Source: Basidiobolus meristosporus CBS 931.73 (Eukaryota > Basidiobolomycota > Basidiobolomycetes > Basidiobolales > Basidiobolaceae). Taken from it: a stretch of DNA of 37,681 bases. Positions 20,511 through 30,648 of this stretch are shown piece after piece. The notes beneath the pieces were generated by a model, which was not told where the DNA came from, did no database searches, and saw only the letters and a program-made list of their open reading frames with translations. The stretch lies in NCBI GenBank assembly GCA_002104905.1, contig MCFE01000770.1, forward strand, positions 1 to 37,681. The letters are read 5' to 3'. The position numbers and the translations under genes were made by a program. Positions within the stretch are counted from its first letter, which is position 1, and every line of letters starts with the position of its first letter.

Positions 20511-21060
20511 CAGTGATCATCAAGTTTTTGATATAAGTAATATCAGGGTTGTCTCACATTTGAGAGAGAACCCCTGTAAATAAACACCCTGCATATATAT
20601 ACGTCATCTGTAATACCAGTGCAGCTATTGGATCTGTTTTGCACCTACACAATTGCTTGCGTGCTAGCTATGACACCTTGTCCAATCACTAGGATCAGGG
20701 ATTTGCTTGCTCAATGGGCAAAATGGGATATTTGGTGGCAAATCAGGTAGCTTTTTCAGTAGTCAATGAGCCAATTGGGGGCTGCCAGCTTCAGGATACT
20801 TTTGGACCAATTAACCACTGAGATACCGTCCAATTGGAGTGAGGGTAACCAAAATGGTAAGTATCAGTGTAGTTTATAGTGTGATACGTATTTATTTCCA
20901 TTTACATCAAAGAAAAATATCCAAATACCGGATTTTACCTGCCATAATAGCGGTATCCAATTGTGCACATGATGCAAACATTACAAGTTGGTGCAATCAT
21001 CTGTGCCAACCTCATTGTGTCAGATTGTGCCATAGTGTGCAAGATTGTCCCACATAGTGT

Positions 21061-21196
21061 GAAATTGTCCAAGAACAATCTTGCCTTCTGGTAGATATAA
21101 TATTGCGCCCAATTGTTCTTTACAACCACGGATTGCACTGCGCACCCTGGCACGGTACAATGTAACAAGTCTAATATGCAGTGACAATTTTATGAG
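21061..21196. other. Short spacer between Harbinger-like copy A and the copia scrap
   Basis: This stretch has several CpG sites and no coding frame that I can support. It repeats CACATAGTGTG and related short motifs that also occur near the Harbinger ends, so part of it may still be transposon terminus. Confidence 0.35.
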
Positions 21197-21291
21197 TGTA
21201 CCTCAGAACTCTTCATCCACTTCTGTAAAATTCATGGCATAATGCAAGGAACTACTGTACCATACTCCCCACAGCAAAAAGAAGTAGCAGA
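21197..21291 (+). repeat. Inverted copy of an integrase segment
   Basis: These 95 bases encode SELFIHFCKIHGIMQ and VPYSPQQKEVAD on the plus strand and are the near-identical reverse complement of 22639-22733 in Copia-1d, sharing the unusual HGIMQ reading, which differs from Copia-1b (LGIKQ). The inverted pair encloses about 1.35 kb of Copia-1d. Confidence 0.85.
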
Positions 21292-21297
21292 CTGTGT

Positions 21298-22340
21298 AAT
21301 CAGAGTAGTAACTGAGTTTTCCTAGATTGGACATCTTGAGCTATTTAGATAGACTGAATTTAGTTGCTTCCAATGTTTCTAGGTTGTTGGCAGCTATAAT
21401 AAGATCATCCACATTTAGAGCTGATAGAGCTGAATTTGCATGTTCTAGCTTTTAGTATATACTATTGTATGCATTACTCCTCTTGAAACTCAAAGATTCT
21501 AAATAAGAATATATATTGCAATTCCAGACTTTATGTGATTGTTTGAGTTCATACATGGCTTTTTTTGGCTTGCAGACCAAATGGGGGTTATCTTGGTCAG
21601 CAAACTCACTAGACTGGTCCTTATACACATCCTCATCAAGTTCTCCATTCAAAAAAAGAGTTTTATCTCCATTTGATAAATTAAAGGCTATATTTGGCTG
21701 TAATAGCCAATTTTAATACAATGAAGTTGGACTTGGCTACTGGTGCAAAGGTCTCAATATAGTCAGGTCCCTTTGTTTGAGAGTATCCTTTGGCCACAAG
21801 TCTTGCTTGGCATCTTTCAACTGTATTATCAGCCTTGTAGTTTGTCACAAAGACCCCTGTGCATCCTATTGATCTTTGGTTGATTGGTACCTTGGCTAAG
21901 TCCCAAGTCTGATTTTCCATTACGGCCCAATATTTCTTAGCCATTGCAGATCTCCAAAACTCTGCCTGAGGGCAATGCAGGGCTGGCTTTACAGTCTGGT
22001 GCTCATCTACATGGACTGAATAGGCATAAGCTAAGCTTGTATCTTTAGTGATGTAGTAATTTGGGCTATGTATTGTTGGGTTGGATCTCCATACATTGGA
22101 TACTGAAACAATCACTACTAGAATATTCCTGGGCAGTAATTCAGGCTGAACCATTGCTGTATAGTCCTCTGGAGTGAAAAAGCTCCATAGCTTTGCACTG
22201 ATTCAATCCTGAGAATTGGCCAACTTGAGATCAGATATTTTGTCATCATCTGATGTCTTTTTGTGAACCTTCTGCATTTTCATCCAACAACACATACCTG
22301 GGCTTGAGTAGCTTCTTTGCTTTGGTATTGTAGAGCTTTT
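21298..22340 (-). pseudogene. pol: Copia-1d reverse transcriptase, truncated
   Basis: From 22340 the minus strand gives the integrase tail and linker, RT start (RSAMAKKYWAVMENQTW), KARLVAKGYSQTKG-like and FAPVAKS segments near 21720-21810, then after frameshifts the GLKQ/ELKQSHKVWN region near 21530-21560 and the palm. The catalytic motif reads NVDD in place of YVDD (near 21450). The frame dissolves at LSYYS near 21310, directly before the inverted integrase scrap. RNase H is missing. Confidence 0.85.
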
Positions 22341-23156
22341 ACGCTTTACTCTCTGTGCAGCAGCCCAACTATATGCATTTTTAACTTCTTGGCTCGAATT
22401 TTGACTGATTTCTGGTCACTTTCTTTGCATATGCTGTGCACCCAAATATTTTTAGATGTTCCACACCTAGTCTGAATCAATACCATGCTCCAAGTGGAGT
22501 AGAATCACAAGGTATTCTATTATAACTTCTGTTTTTAAGGTGTACAGCTGTGGCCACTGATCCTGCCCAAAAGCTCTAGAATCATGTTGATCACAGATCA
22601 TAGATCATTCCATATCAATTATTGATCTATTTGCATGATCTGCTACTTCATTTTGCTATGGGGAGTATGGTACAGTAGTCCATTGCATTATGCCATGAAT
22701 TTTACAGAAGTGGATGAAGAGTTTTGAGGTACATTTTTACCATTGTCAGAGAATATTTTCTTGATATTTCAGCAGTTTCCCTCTCCATCATGACTTAAGC
22801 TCCTGGAAGTTTGACAGAGCTTATATCTTTCTCTCCATGAAGTAGATCTGCATGTACCTTTCATAATCATTAGCAAAAGTGATTTAATACTTCATCCCAT
22901 CTGTGAATATTTTTTGCGTATCTCCATACAGATCTGGGTGAGTTAGATCTAACTTTTTCTTAGCTTTGATTAACACAGTGCTCTTGAATGGCTGTCTGGC
23001 TTGTTTCTTCTTTATACAGGCTTCACAGTGGTCCAAATTAGCTGGGGGATCAATTTTTACTCTGGAAATATACTGATTTTTGATCATTTTGTGCAAATAA
23101 GCAAGATTGATGTGTCCCAATCTCCTGTTCCAAAGCATTGATGTTTCTACATTCAA
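22341..23156 (-). pseudogene. pol: Copia-1d integrase
   Basis: The minus strand reads MLWNRRLGHINLAYLHKMIKN (zinc-binding His pair) and CEACIKKKQARQ (Cys pair, intact here unlike Copia-1b), then the rve core: LTHPDLYGD near the first catalytic position (the His-Ser-Asp context is altered to HPD), a region with the second Asp, and PQQNEVADHANRS with the Glu near 22640. Multiple stops and frameshifts lie between 22500 and 22880. It would have carried out strand transfer; as it stands it cannot be translated as one protein. Confidence 0.83.
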
Positions 23157-23740
23157 GTTACTATATTGACCTTCATATATGAAGGAACATAAGTTAAATT
23201 ATACAGATTCTGATCTCTAATAAACAAATCAATATGAGCGGCATTTTGATCAGTGATCCAGCATGCAGAATTGTCAAAGCTGAAACTGAGTCCTGCTTCT
23301 CTGGCCATGTTGACAGGCAGCAGGTTCTTTGCTATTTCTGGTACACAGAGTACTTCTTCAAAGGTCAGTAAATGGCTCTCTTTACTACTTCTAAGGTTTG
23401 CTTGGAAAGGTCCTTCTCCCACTGCATCCAGTGTTCAATTGTCACTTATGGAATCTGGATAATTGAATTTCCTAATACTTAGTAAAATAATCCTTTTGGT
23501 GTGTAAAGTGTCAGTGCTCCAGAGCCAATATACCACACTTGAGAATTCTTGTTTGTGGTCATATTTAGTGCAGATATGAATAGTTTATCTTCATTTGTTG
23601 CAGCATATCCATATTCAGGCTTTTTCAGCTGACTGTATCTCTTTTTCAAGCACCAGTCTGATGTGTGTCCTTTCCTTTTGAAGTAGTTGCAAAACAGGTT
23701 TCTATTGCCCCTAAAAGGTCTTGCGTATCTCCTTTGTTGG
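23157..23740 (-). pseudogene. pol: Copia-1d zinc knuckle and protease
   Basis: The knuckle reads C-X2-F-X4-H-X4-C (near 23650-23700), lacking the second Cys as in Copia-1b (where it is Tyr). The protease catalytic site reads WYIGSGAL (near 23535), so the Asp of DSGAS is replaced by Gly. The downstream segment VLCVPEIAKNLLPVN is conserved. A frameshift or stop near 23430 splits the region. Confidence 0.83.
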
Positions 23741-24197
23741 CTATAATGTTATTGCAGCATTTCCTTTACCCTTCTTATTAGTGCTTGATTTTCTTAATTC
23801 TTCATTCAGGAGCCTTCCACATGCATAATTTAAGGATAAATCTTCAGTTCTGGACTCTAGAGCTAATCCAAGGCCCTGAAACGTGTCTGTCAGGTTATTC
23901 AGGATAGTCACTATCACATCCTCATCAGTAGTTGCTACTCCTTGAAATTCCATCCCATCCACCTGCAGGTTAATATTGTTAATTAAATTTCCATATCTTC
24001 TCCTGGTAGCATATTTGTAGTAAATATTTTTTGTCCAAGATACATTTTCAAGGCAGTTAAACATGACTGGCAGATGTCTTCTACTACCTTCCAGGCATTC
24101 TTTGCAGTTTTTGCACTTGAGCATTGGATTAGCAAATGGTCTTTGACATTACAGCAAATGCATTTAGAGGCACTCTGTTTTTTCTTCTGGTCCTTTG
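23741..24197 (-). pseudogene. gag: Copia-1d gag, distal part
   Basis: After the nested solo LTR the gag frame resumes (KDQKKKQSA, CCNVKDHLLIQC) and, with small frame changes near 24030-24120, reaches TTDEDVIVTILNNLTDTFQGL and LNEELRKSSTNKK, the end of the UBN2-type domain. The Trp codon that is a stop in Copia-1a and 1b is intact here (NAW). Confidence 0.83.
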
Positions 24198-24545
24198 TGT
24201 TGTAAGAGTCTTGGAGATTTTGGAAGTGATTTGGAGGACAAGTAGATTATGTGGTTTTCACTTATTGATTTATTGAATGTAAAAGTAGTGTTTATACTTT
24301 TACTTGGTCTTGGCATTACAAACACATCAAATTGGCTTAGACAGGTCCTAAGAACATGTGTGCAAAGTTTGGAGCTATTTTGACAACTTTGATAATTTTC
24401 ATGTTCTGGGTACCTGGTATTTTGGTGAAATATCCTAAGTAAATCTCAACAAAGAATTTGGTCAGTATCCTTAAGGATTCAAAGGTAATGATCTAAGTGA
24501 CTAAGTTAGGGGAATATTTTGGTGGAATTACAAATTTTTACAACA
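24198..24545 (-). repeat. Copia-1 solo LTR inside Copia-1d gag
   Basis: A 348-base solo LTR, TG...CA ends, in the same orientation as its host element. Flanks are CTTTG (24193-24197) and CTTTA (24546-24550), a 5-base target duplication with one difference. Taking it out rejoins gag codons on either side (GEKALK then DQKKK). Confidence 0.9.
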
Positions 24546-24743
24546 CTTTAAGGCTTTCTCTCCCATGCCTTTAGGTGGGCAATCTTCTCCCAAGAAAATA
24601 TCCCAAATGCCTCTTTCTTGTAGCAGCATTGTCACCTTCCCCTTCCAGACTTGGTAATTAGATCCATCCAACTTTTCAGCAGACGGAAGTGTTCCAGTAA
24701 TAGCAGCAGCAGTTATTGAAGAGAGTGAAAGCTTGGGGCTCAT
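24546..24743 (-). pseudogene. gag: Copia-1d gag, N-terminal part
   Basis: The frame starts at the ATG in the primer-binding site (MSPKLSLSS), continues AEKLDGSNYQVWKGKV and ERGIWDIFLGEDCPPKGMGEKA with no stop for 66 codons, then meets the nested LTR. It is the best-preserved gag start of this family in the window and supports the PBS-internal ATG as the true start codon. Confidence 0.87.
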
Positions 24744-24747
24744 AATC

Positions 24748-25507
24748 TGTTGTCAGAGTCTTGGAGATATTGGAAGTGATTGGGAGAGCTGGTAGACTAT
24801 GAGGTTTTCACTTAATGATATATTGAATGTAAAAGTAGTATTTATACTTCTACATGGTCTTGGCATAATAAACACATCAAATTGACTTAGACAGGTCCTA
24901 AGAACATGTGTGCAAAGTTTGAGGCTGTTTGGACAATTTTGAGAATTTTTGTGTTCTAGGTACCCAACATTTGTTAAAAATATGTTATGATCTGCCACTT
25001 TGTTGTTAAAGTTAGATCAGTTCTCAGTCAAATCAAGCAGTTATATGTTTAGATTATTATTATATCAGTATTATATATCAAATCAGTTGCATTAGTCAGC
25101 AAATGAATCAGCAGATCCTTATCAGACAGAAATAGATATATCTGGTAGGATCTTATTGGGTGATGATGATGCATTCAAATGAGTCATCAGCCACAGCCTA
25201 CATTAGGAAATACAATTAGTCAGCAATTGATCTGGCAAGATGTATGTAAGGTGCTGCTGGAATCTCAATAAACATCAGTTCATGTTTTAGTGAATACAAT
25301 ACTAGCTAAACTTCCTATTACTCTACAACTCTTATACCAAGACTTGTAACAAATATTCCAAGTAAATCCCAGGTACCTGATATTTTGGTATAATATTACA
25401 AGTAAATCCCAACAAGGATTTTGGTCAGTATTCTCCAGGATTTGGTGGTAATGATCTAATGACCAAGTTGGGTGAATACTTAGGTGGAATAATCAATTTT
25501 TACAGCA
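24748..25507 (-). repeat. Copia-1d 5' LTR, split by a Gypsy-2 solo LTR
   Basis: LTR parts at 24748-24982 and 25352-25507 together span the full Copia-1 LTR (plus-strand TGTTGTCAGAG to TTTTTACAGCA), with a short internal duplication of the CAAGTAAATCCC segment near 25357-25400. The interrupting sequence is the solo LTR at 24983-25351. Confidence 0.85.
24983..25351 (+). repeat. Gypsy-2 solo LTR in the Copia-1d LTR
   Basis: A 369-base solo LTR (TGTTATGATCTGCC to CTTGTAACA) with perfect 4-base duplications AATA at 24979-24982 and 25352-25355. It matches, in inverted orientation, the 3' LTR of the Gypsy-2 element at 35189-35556. AATAAA follows a degenerate TATA box near its end. Confidence 0.92.
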
Positions 25508-25570
25508 ATAATTAGGACTAGTCAGTATGAAAATTTAATTGAGTGGGAGTGTTGTAAGAATTTATAATTT
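25508..25570 (+). mobile_element. Copia-1 3' terminus (polypurine tract and first 21 bases of LTR)
   Basis: The sequence matches the reverse complement of 6249-6290 (ATTAGGACTAGTCAGTATGA ... GTGGGAG) and then starts an LTR (TGTTGTAAGAA) that is cut after 21 bases by Harbinger-like copy B. It is a plus-strand copia end adjoining the minus-strand Copia-1d. Confidence 0.75.
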
Positions 25571-26049
25571 AGCACAATGAGGCTGGCATGGATGATTGTA
25601 CCAACTTGTAATGTTTGTACAACATGTGCAATTGGATACCACCATTGTGGTAGGTAAAATCAGGTATTTGGATAGGTTTCTTTAGTGTAAATGTATATAA
25701 ATGAGTAATATATTTACCATTTTGGTTACAATCCCTCCAATTGGATAGTAAGTCAATAGTTGATTATTGTAAAGTTATTCTGAAACTGTTAGCCTCCCAT
25801 TAGCCCATTAAGCAATACATAAGCTACCTGATTTGCCATCAAATATCCCATTTTGCACATTGAGCAAGCAGATCCCTGATCTTATTGATTGGGCAAGGTG
25901 TCAATGCAAGCATGCAACCAATTGTGTAGATAAAAGTCAGATCAAACAGCTGCAATAGTTTTACAGATGATGTATATATATGCAGGATGCTTATTACAGG
26001 GGCCCTGTGTTGGTTGTGAGACAACCTTAATATTACATATACCAAAAAT

Positions 26050-27760
26050 TCATTGATTCCTAATATGCAATGGCTCAATGTGGAATGCAAAATAATGCAT
26101 TGTTGGGATCATGACAAATGGTAACAATGCAATGCAATTGCATCATCTTCTCCTATGTTTTTATCTCACAGGAATCACTACCAGAGCATTTGGTAGTGAT
26201 TCACATTTCACACCCAAACTACTTCCTTGCTGACTATCATCATTGCCACTTGTATACTTGGAGTCAGTATTTTGCCTCCCAGTCAAGGATTGCAGTGCTG
26301 AAGCTTGGCTATGCTGATTGCTCCAGATGATACATCAGAGCCAGCCTGAAGTGCCACATGCTGACATGTACTTTACCTTGCCAAAGGCTCCAGTGGTGGC
26401 AGTGTTACAAGTCTTGGTATACAAGTTGTAGAGGAATAGGGAGTTTAGCTAGTATTGTATTCACTAAAACTTGAACTGTTATTCATTGAGATTCCAGCAG
26501 CTCCTTATACACATTTTGCCAGATCAAGTGCTGACTAATTATATCTCCTAATGTAGATTATGGCTGATGACTCTTCTCATTGCATCATCATCACTCAATA
26601 AGATCTTACTTAATATATTTATTCCTGTCTAATAAGGATTTGCGTATTTATTTGCTGATCAATGCTACTGATCTGAAAGATAACACTGATATACTGATAG
26701 GCTAAACATATAACCAGTTGATTTGACTAAAAACTGATCAAACTTAAACATTGAAGTAGCAGATCATAACAGAGGCACTTCATGTGGTCATTGTCAGTCA
26801 GCTCACCATAAGTGACTTGCTGATGGTCTGGTGTAATGGCATACTCAGGCACAACTATAGGTGCTGGCTTTGCCCTTAGCTGCATTTGATATGATGTAAC
26901 ATGTTCATGTAACTTGGCCTGCTCCAATGGACTCTTGGCTAAATGAGTAGCTTTGCAAGCTCTGGTAGTTTTGCTCTGATGCATGTGAATTGATCTAATG
27001 TGTGTAGACACAATAAGGGGCACTCTTATAAGGGGTGTTTGTGTAGATTGGACTGATGTGGGCCAGTGCACTGGTGTTGCAGGGGAAGGCAAGGAGTCAA
27101 GCAAGGTGTGCTGGAGCAATCGGGTGCAGTTGCTTGCAGTCAATATTCTTCCTTGTGAAGCTCGCCTTCTGATTCCCCATGGTATTGACTCACACTCTGT
27201 CTGATACTTTGGAACTGTTGCCTTAATGAGCCCTGTAAATATTGCTCTTGAAAGCCACTTAGCTCTACTCATATATCACATAGTTTATTAGTCACTTGAG
27301 GTAAAAGCTCATTCAAGATCTCTTTAGTTCCCAAAGTTGAGGCACAAACAGATGCATCCAGCCTGTACTGTGCAAGTTGCAAGCAGAATTGCTTGCACAT
27401 GGCTTCCTCATCAAATATCTTCTCTCCCAGCTCTTTCTTGATTTCTTTACTTATAGTGTTATATAGCTTCTTGCATATATCTGCTGACATCTTGATGTAG
27501 AACTCAGGCCACAGCTTTCTACCCAGATTTTTCCATCTCTGTCAACTCTTTGAGGTATCCAGTTCTATTAGATTAGTGAGTAGTGCCCAAATGTCTTCAT
27601 GAAGCCTCATCATAGCATCTTGTTCCATGCTAGAGTCATTTGGCAAGAATTCAAATGGATCTGACATTGACTTTATTGGCCCAGACTGCACTTGCAAGCT
27701 GAGGGATGGGTTTTGTGTTGGTTGTACTAAAGATGAGTTGAGACTTGGTATTGGAATCAA
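26050..27760 (-). pseudogene. Harbinger-like ORF1, copy B, interrupted by a solo LTR
   Basis: The minus frame starts MIPIPSLNSSLVQPTQNPS and SDPFEFLPND, stops at TGA (27542-27544) after 72 codons exactly as copy A does, continues KLWPEFYIKMSADICKKLYN and LDASVCASTLGTKEILNE to another stop at 27269, and then a low-complexity region with frame changes. The solo LTR (26403-26771) separates the last part. Function is unknown; by position it is the accessory ORF of the transposon. Confidence 0.6.
26403..26771 (-). repeat. Gypsy-2 solo LTR in Harbinger-like copy B
   Basis: A 369-base LTR in the same orientation as 35189-35556 (plus-strand TGTTACAAG to GATCATAACA). Flanks GCAG (26399-26402) and GAGG (26772-26775) match at only two of four bases, so the duplication has decayed or the insertion was irregular. 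Copy A has the same ORF1 sequence uninterrupted. Confidence 0.88.
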
Positions 27761-28208
27761 AGTGACAATTGAATACTAATACAGTAGTATCTTGGCATCA
27801 ACCTGGCCTTACATAAAATGTATATGAAAATAATGTGATTGTTGAACTTTCCATACATTATGCATGATGCATCTTGGATTGCATTGACACTGATCAGATC
27901 ATATCAGTTGCAGATTTCCTATTTGATTATAGACCTGTGGGAATATCATCAATGAAATCACAAAGTCATTGTTTGAGGATAATTTTGCAAAATGATGATG
28001 GAATTCATTGCAATTGATGCAAATTTAATTATAGTGCATGGAAATTGGGTAAATTAAGCTGATTGTGCTGAATCAATTCATATCTCCTCTACTTGATTCT
28101 ATATCAGTTTTAATATAGCTTACTCTTCTGAGTGGCCTTCTCTCCTCTATCCCATTACTACCCCCTGATTTCATTTTGACATATTAAAGGAGATCTATAT
28201 CAAGTACC

Positions 28209-28975
28209 ATGGACCACCTACCCCAATCTACTGAAGGAGATCCCATACTAAGCTTCTTTGCTATTACAAAAACTATTGCCCTTCAGGCTTCATCCCCCAT
28301 CCAAAGTATCAATAGTCCTAGAGCTATCATTCCCAGCTGACAGCAATGGAGAACCACCTTGCAGAGGGTATGAATGACTTAAAGCAAGCTTGCTTTACTA
28401 GGTACAGAAGCTCCAATATACTACAATATCCCAGGGTTTTCAGCAACAGGTTCCGTATCTGGAGCATTTTGGATGCCTCCCAGTCAGGTATAACAGACCT
28501 TCCAAAGGGCAGATGCAGTTTTATTGCAGCAAATTCAAGGCACACTTTGTGAAGTTTCAAGCAATCTCAGATATTGAGGGTAACTTCATCGGGTTTAGTG
28601 GGCAATTTGCTGGAAGTTAGCATCACAAAGCACTCCAGGTAGAGAATCATCCAGAACTCAGTGGAGGGGAGAAATGCATGACAGAATTAGCTTATATAGG
28701 AGAGGATTGTCAAAGATTAAGATGCATTACAGCCATAGGAAGCCAAGGAGTAGTGTGGCTAGCAGGAAGCAGAAGCTCTACTGTCAGATATTTAATCATT
28801 TCAGAGTGAAAACAGAGCATCCATATGGATATCTAAAGAGATTCAGCACATTGGCCAGCAAATACAGAGGAAAGTGCTTTATAGGAAAAACTGCAGAATA
28901 GGTAAAATAGCTAAGATACTTATTACTACACTGTTGATCCATACAAGACAACCCATGAGAGAAATGCGTTGGTAG
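28209..28975 (+). pseudogene. Harbinger-like DDE transposase, copy B
   Basis: The frame opens with MDHLPQSTEGDP and, with several stops and frame changes, continues through a catalytic-domain region (QFY/SFIAANSRHTL near 28510-28550, then a V(I/T)D-like stretch with GFSGQ and GEDC-type segments), to RKQKLYCQIFNHFRVKTEHPYGYLKRFSTL (28765-28855) and ends near REMRW (28973-28975 TAG). The order matches HARBI1/DDE_Tnp_4 proteins. The catalytic residues cannot be assigned with confidence because of the breaks. Confidence 0.72.
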
Positions 28976-29155
28976 AATTACAAAGAATTAATAAGGCAAG
29001 AAATGCACTGTTCTGAGCAACATTATTAAGATTGAGTAAAGATATCAGTAACTGTATCCTATCACTGGCATTATGGTAGAAACTAGCGTGTCAGTTCAAT
29101 CCGGCACTATTAACAGGCTGGCACTATGTGGCACCTTTGAACAAAGCAAGTCTAT

Positions 29156-30328
29156 TACTTTTATTGAACTTTAATGATCACTGGCTTGCAATGGCTTGAG
29201 TTACAATACAAAAAATGGATTGTTTGAGTCATGACAAGTGATAATAATCCAACACAATTGCATCAACCTCCCCTAGGTCATTTTCTTGCAGAGATTACTG
29301 CTCAAGTGTTTGGTAGTTTTTCACTTTGCACATCTGAGCTACTTTCTTGTTGACTATCATCTTGGCTGCTTGTGTACTTGAGGTCAGTATTTTACCACCT
29401 AGTTGATGAGTGCAGTGCCAGAGTTTGGCTGAGCTGAAATGCTCTAGATATTGTTACAGAACCAGCCTGAGGTGCCATGTGCTTATGTGTACTCTTACTT
29501 GCCTAATTATAGACATTTTGGCCGTATTGAAATCATTTGCCAAGAACTCAAACAGCTCCAACATTGCCTTTTTGGGTTCCAGACTGCACTAGTGAGCTGG
29601 GGGATGGACTCTGTCAGGGTTATACTAAAGATGAGTTGAGACTTGGTACAGGGACCATAGCAACAGATTTGGATACCTACACTGTTGTATACTGGCTTCA
29701 ACCAGGTCTTATATGAAATTTTCATTAATACCAATGTGACTGTTAAATTTTTCATATATCATGCATGATGCCTCTTGGATGGCATTGATAGAGGTCAGAC
29801 CATATCAGTTGCAGATTTCCTATTTGATTATAGACTTGTGAGTAAATCATCAATGAAATCAGCAAGTCATTGTTTGCAGATGATTTTTGCAATATAATGA
29901 AGGGTTACATGGCAATTAATGGGGATTTAGTTATAATGCAAAGAAAATCAGATAAAATAAACTGATTGTACCTAATCAATTCTAAACACATCTACCCAAG
30001 TACCTATCAATTCTAGTATTACTTACTTATTAGAATGGTATTTTCTCATCAATACCATCACTACCTCCGGAATCCCTATTGACTTATCAGAGGAGATCTA
30101 TACCAAGTAATATGGACCATCTACCGCAGTCCACTCAAGGAGATCACATGTTAAGCTTCTCTGCTATTACAGAAACTATTGCCCTACAGGTTTCATCTTA
30201 CCATCCAGGGCAACAAAAGTCCTAGAAGCTTTCATTCCCAGCTACAGCAATGGAGAACTACATTGCAGAGGGTAAGACTGTTTCAGAGTAAGCTTGAAAA
30301 ACTAGTTTCAGAAGCTCCAATGCACTTC
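29156..30328. mobile_element. Harbinger-like copy C, deletion derivative
   Basis: Orientation as copy B, directly following it. It lacks the left terminus, joins the C-terminal end of ORF1 straight to its N-terminus (near 29500-29520, losing about 600 bases or more), keeps the intergenic promoter region and the first ~40 codons of the transposase (MDHLPQSTQGDHM from 30115), and is then cut by a Gypsy-2 LTR at 30329. It is a non-autonomous remnant. Confidence 0.7.
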
Positions 30329-30648
30329 TGTTGTGATCTATTGCTTGAATGTTTAAATTAGATCAGTTTTTAGTCAAATCAATTAGTTATATGTTTAGCC
30401 TATCAGAATATCATTATTGACTATCAATTCAGTAGAATAGTCAGCCAATAAATCAGCAGATCCTTGTCAGACAGGAAAAGATTTATCAAGTAGGATCTCA
30501 TTGGGTGATGATGACGCAAGCAAATGAGTCATCAGCCACAACTTACATTAGGAAGTACAATTAGTCAGCAATTGATCTGGCAAAATGCATATAAGGAGCT
30601 GCTGGAACCTCAATAAAAATCAGTTCAAGTTTTAGTGAATACAATACT
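30329..30648 (+). repeat. Gypsy-2 LTR, truncated by Copia-2a
   Basis: Starts TGTTGTGATC and follows the Gypsy-2 LTR to GAATACAATACT, where the Copia-2a LTR begins; the last ~45 bases are missing. TATAAG (30590-30595) and AATAAA (30612-30617) are intact and 22 bases apart. The missing end should lie beyond the Copia-2 pair, outside the window. Confidence 0.85.

Larger units (their letters stand above)
18289..21060. mobile_element. Harbinger-like DNA transposon, copy A
   Basis: Two divergent genes: a DDE transposase on the minus strand (18476-19030) and an ORF1 on the plus strand (19231-20500). Copy B (25571-29155) has the same arrangement in the opposite orientation, so the pair is inverted. 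Homology with B begins near 18289 (AATAGACTTG) and runs to about 21060. The left end carries repeats of a TGGCAC / GTGCCA motif, but I could not define clean terminal inverted repeats or a 3-base duplication. Relative to B it lacks several hundred bases encoding the transposase N-terminus (join near 18958). Confidence 0.75.
21197..25507 (-). mobile_element. Copia-1d, minus-strand copia element with nested solo LTRs
   Basis: A decayed copy of the Copia-1 family: 5' LTR 24748-25507, primer-binding site 24735-24747 (GATTATGAGCCCC on the minus strand), gag, protease, integrase and RT down to about 21298, where it ends in the RT with no 3' half or 3' LTR. A solo LTR of the same family (24198-24545) splits gag and a Gypsy-2 solo LTR (24983-25351) splits the 5' LTR. 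The right edge abuts a plus-strand copia 3' end (25508-25570). Confidence 0.85.
25571..29155. mobile_element. Harbinger-like DNA transposon, copy B
   Basis: Same family as copy A, in opposite orientation: ORF1 on the minus strand (27760 down to about 26050) and transposase on the plus strand (28209-28975). It is more complete than A over the transposase N-terminus. A Gypsy-2 solo LTR (26403-26771) lies in its ORF1. Homology with A ends at about 29155, where copy C follows in the same orientation as B. Confidence 0.75.

Noticed and set aside
18289-21060. Terminal inverted repeats of the Harbinger-like element
   Set aside because: GTGCCA/TGGCAC and CACATAGTG motifs recur near the ends, but the two ends do not align as inverted repeats by eye.
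26399-26775. Target duplication of the Gypsy-2 solo LTR in copy B
   Set aside because: GCAG and GAGG match at only two of four bases, so no duplication is claimed.
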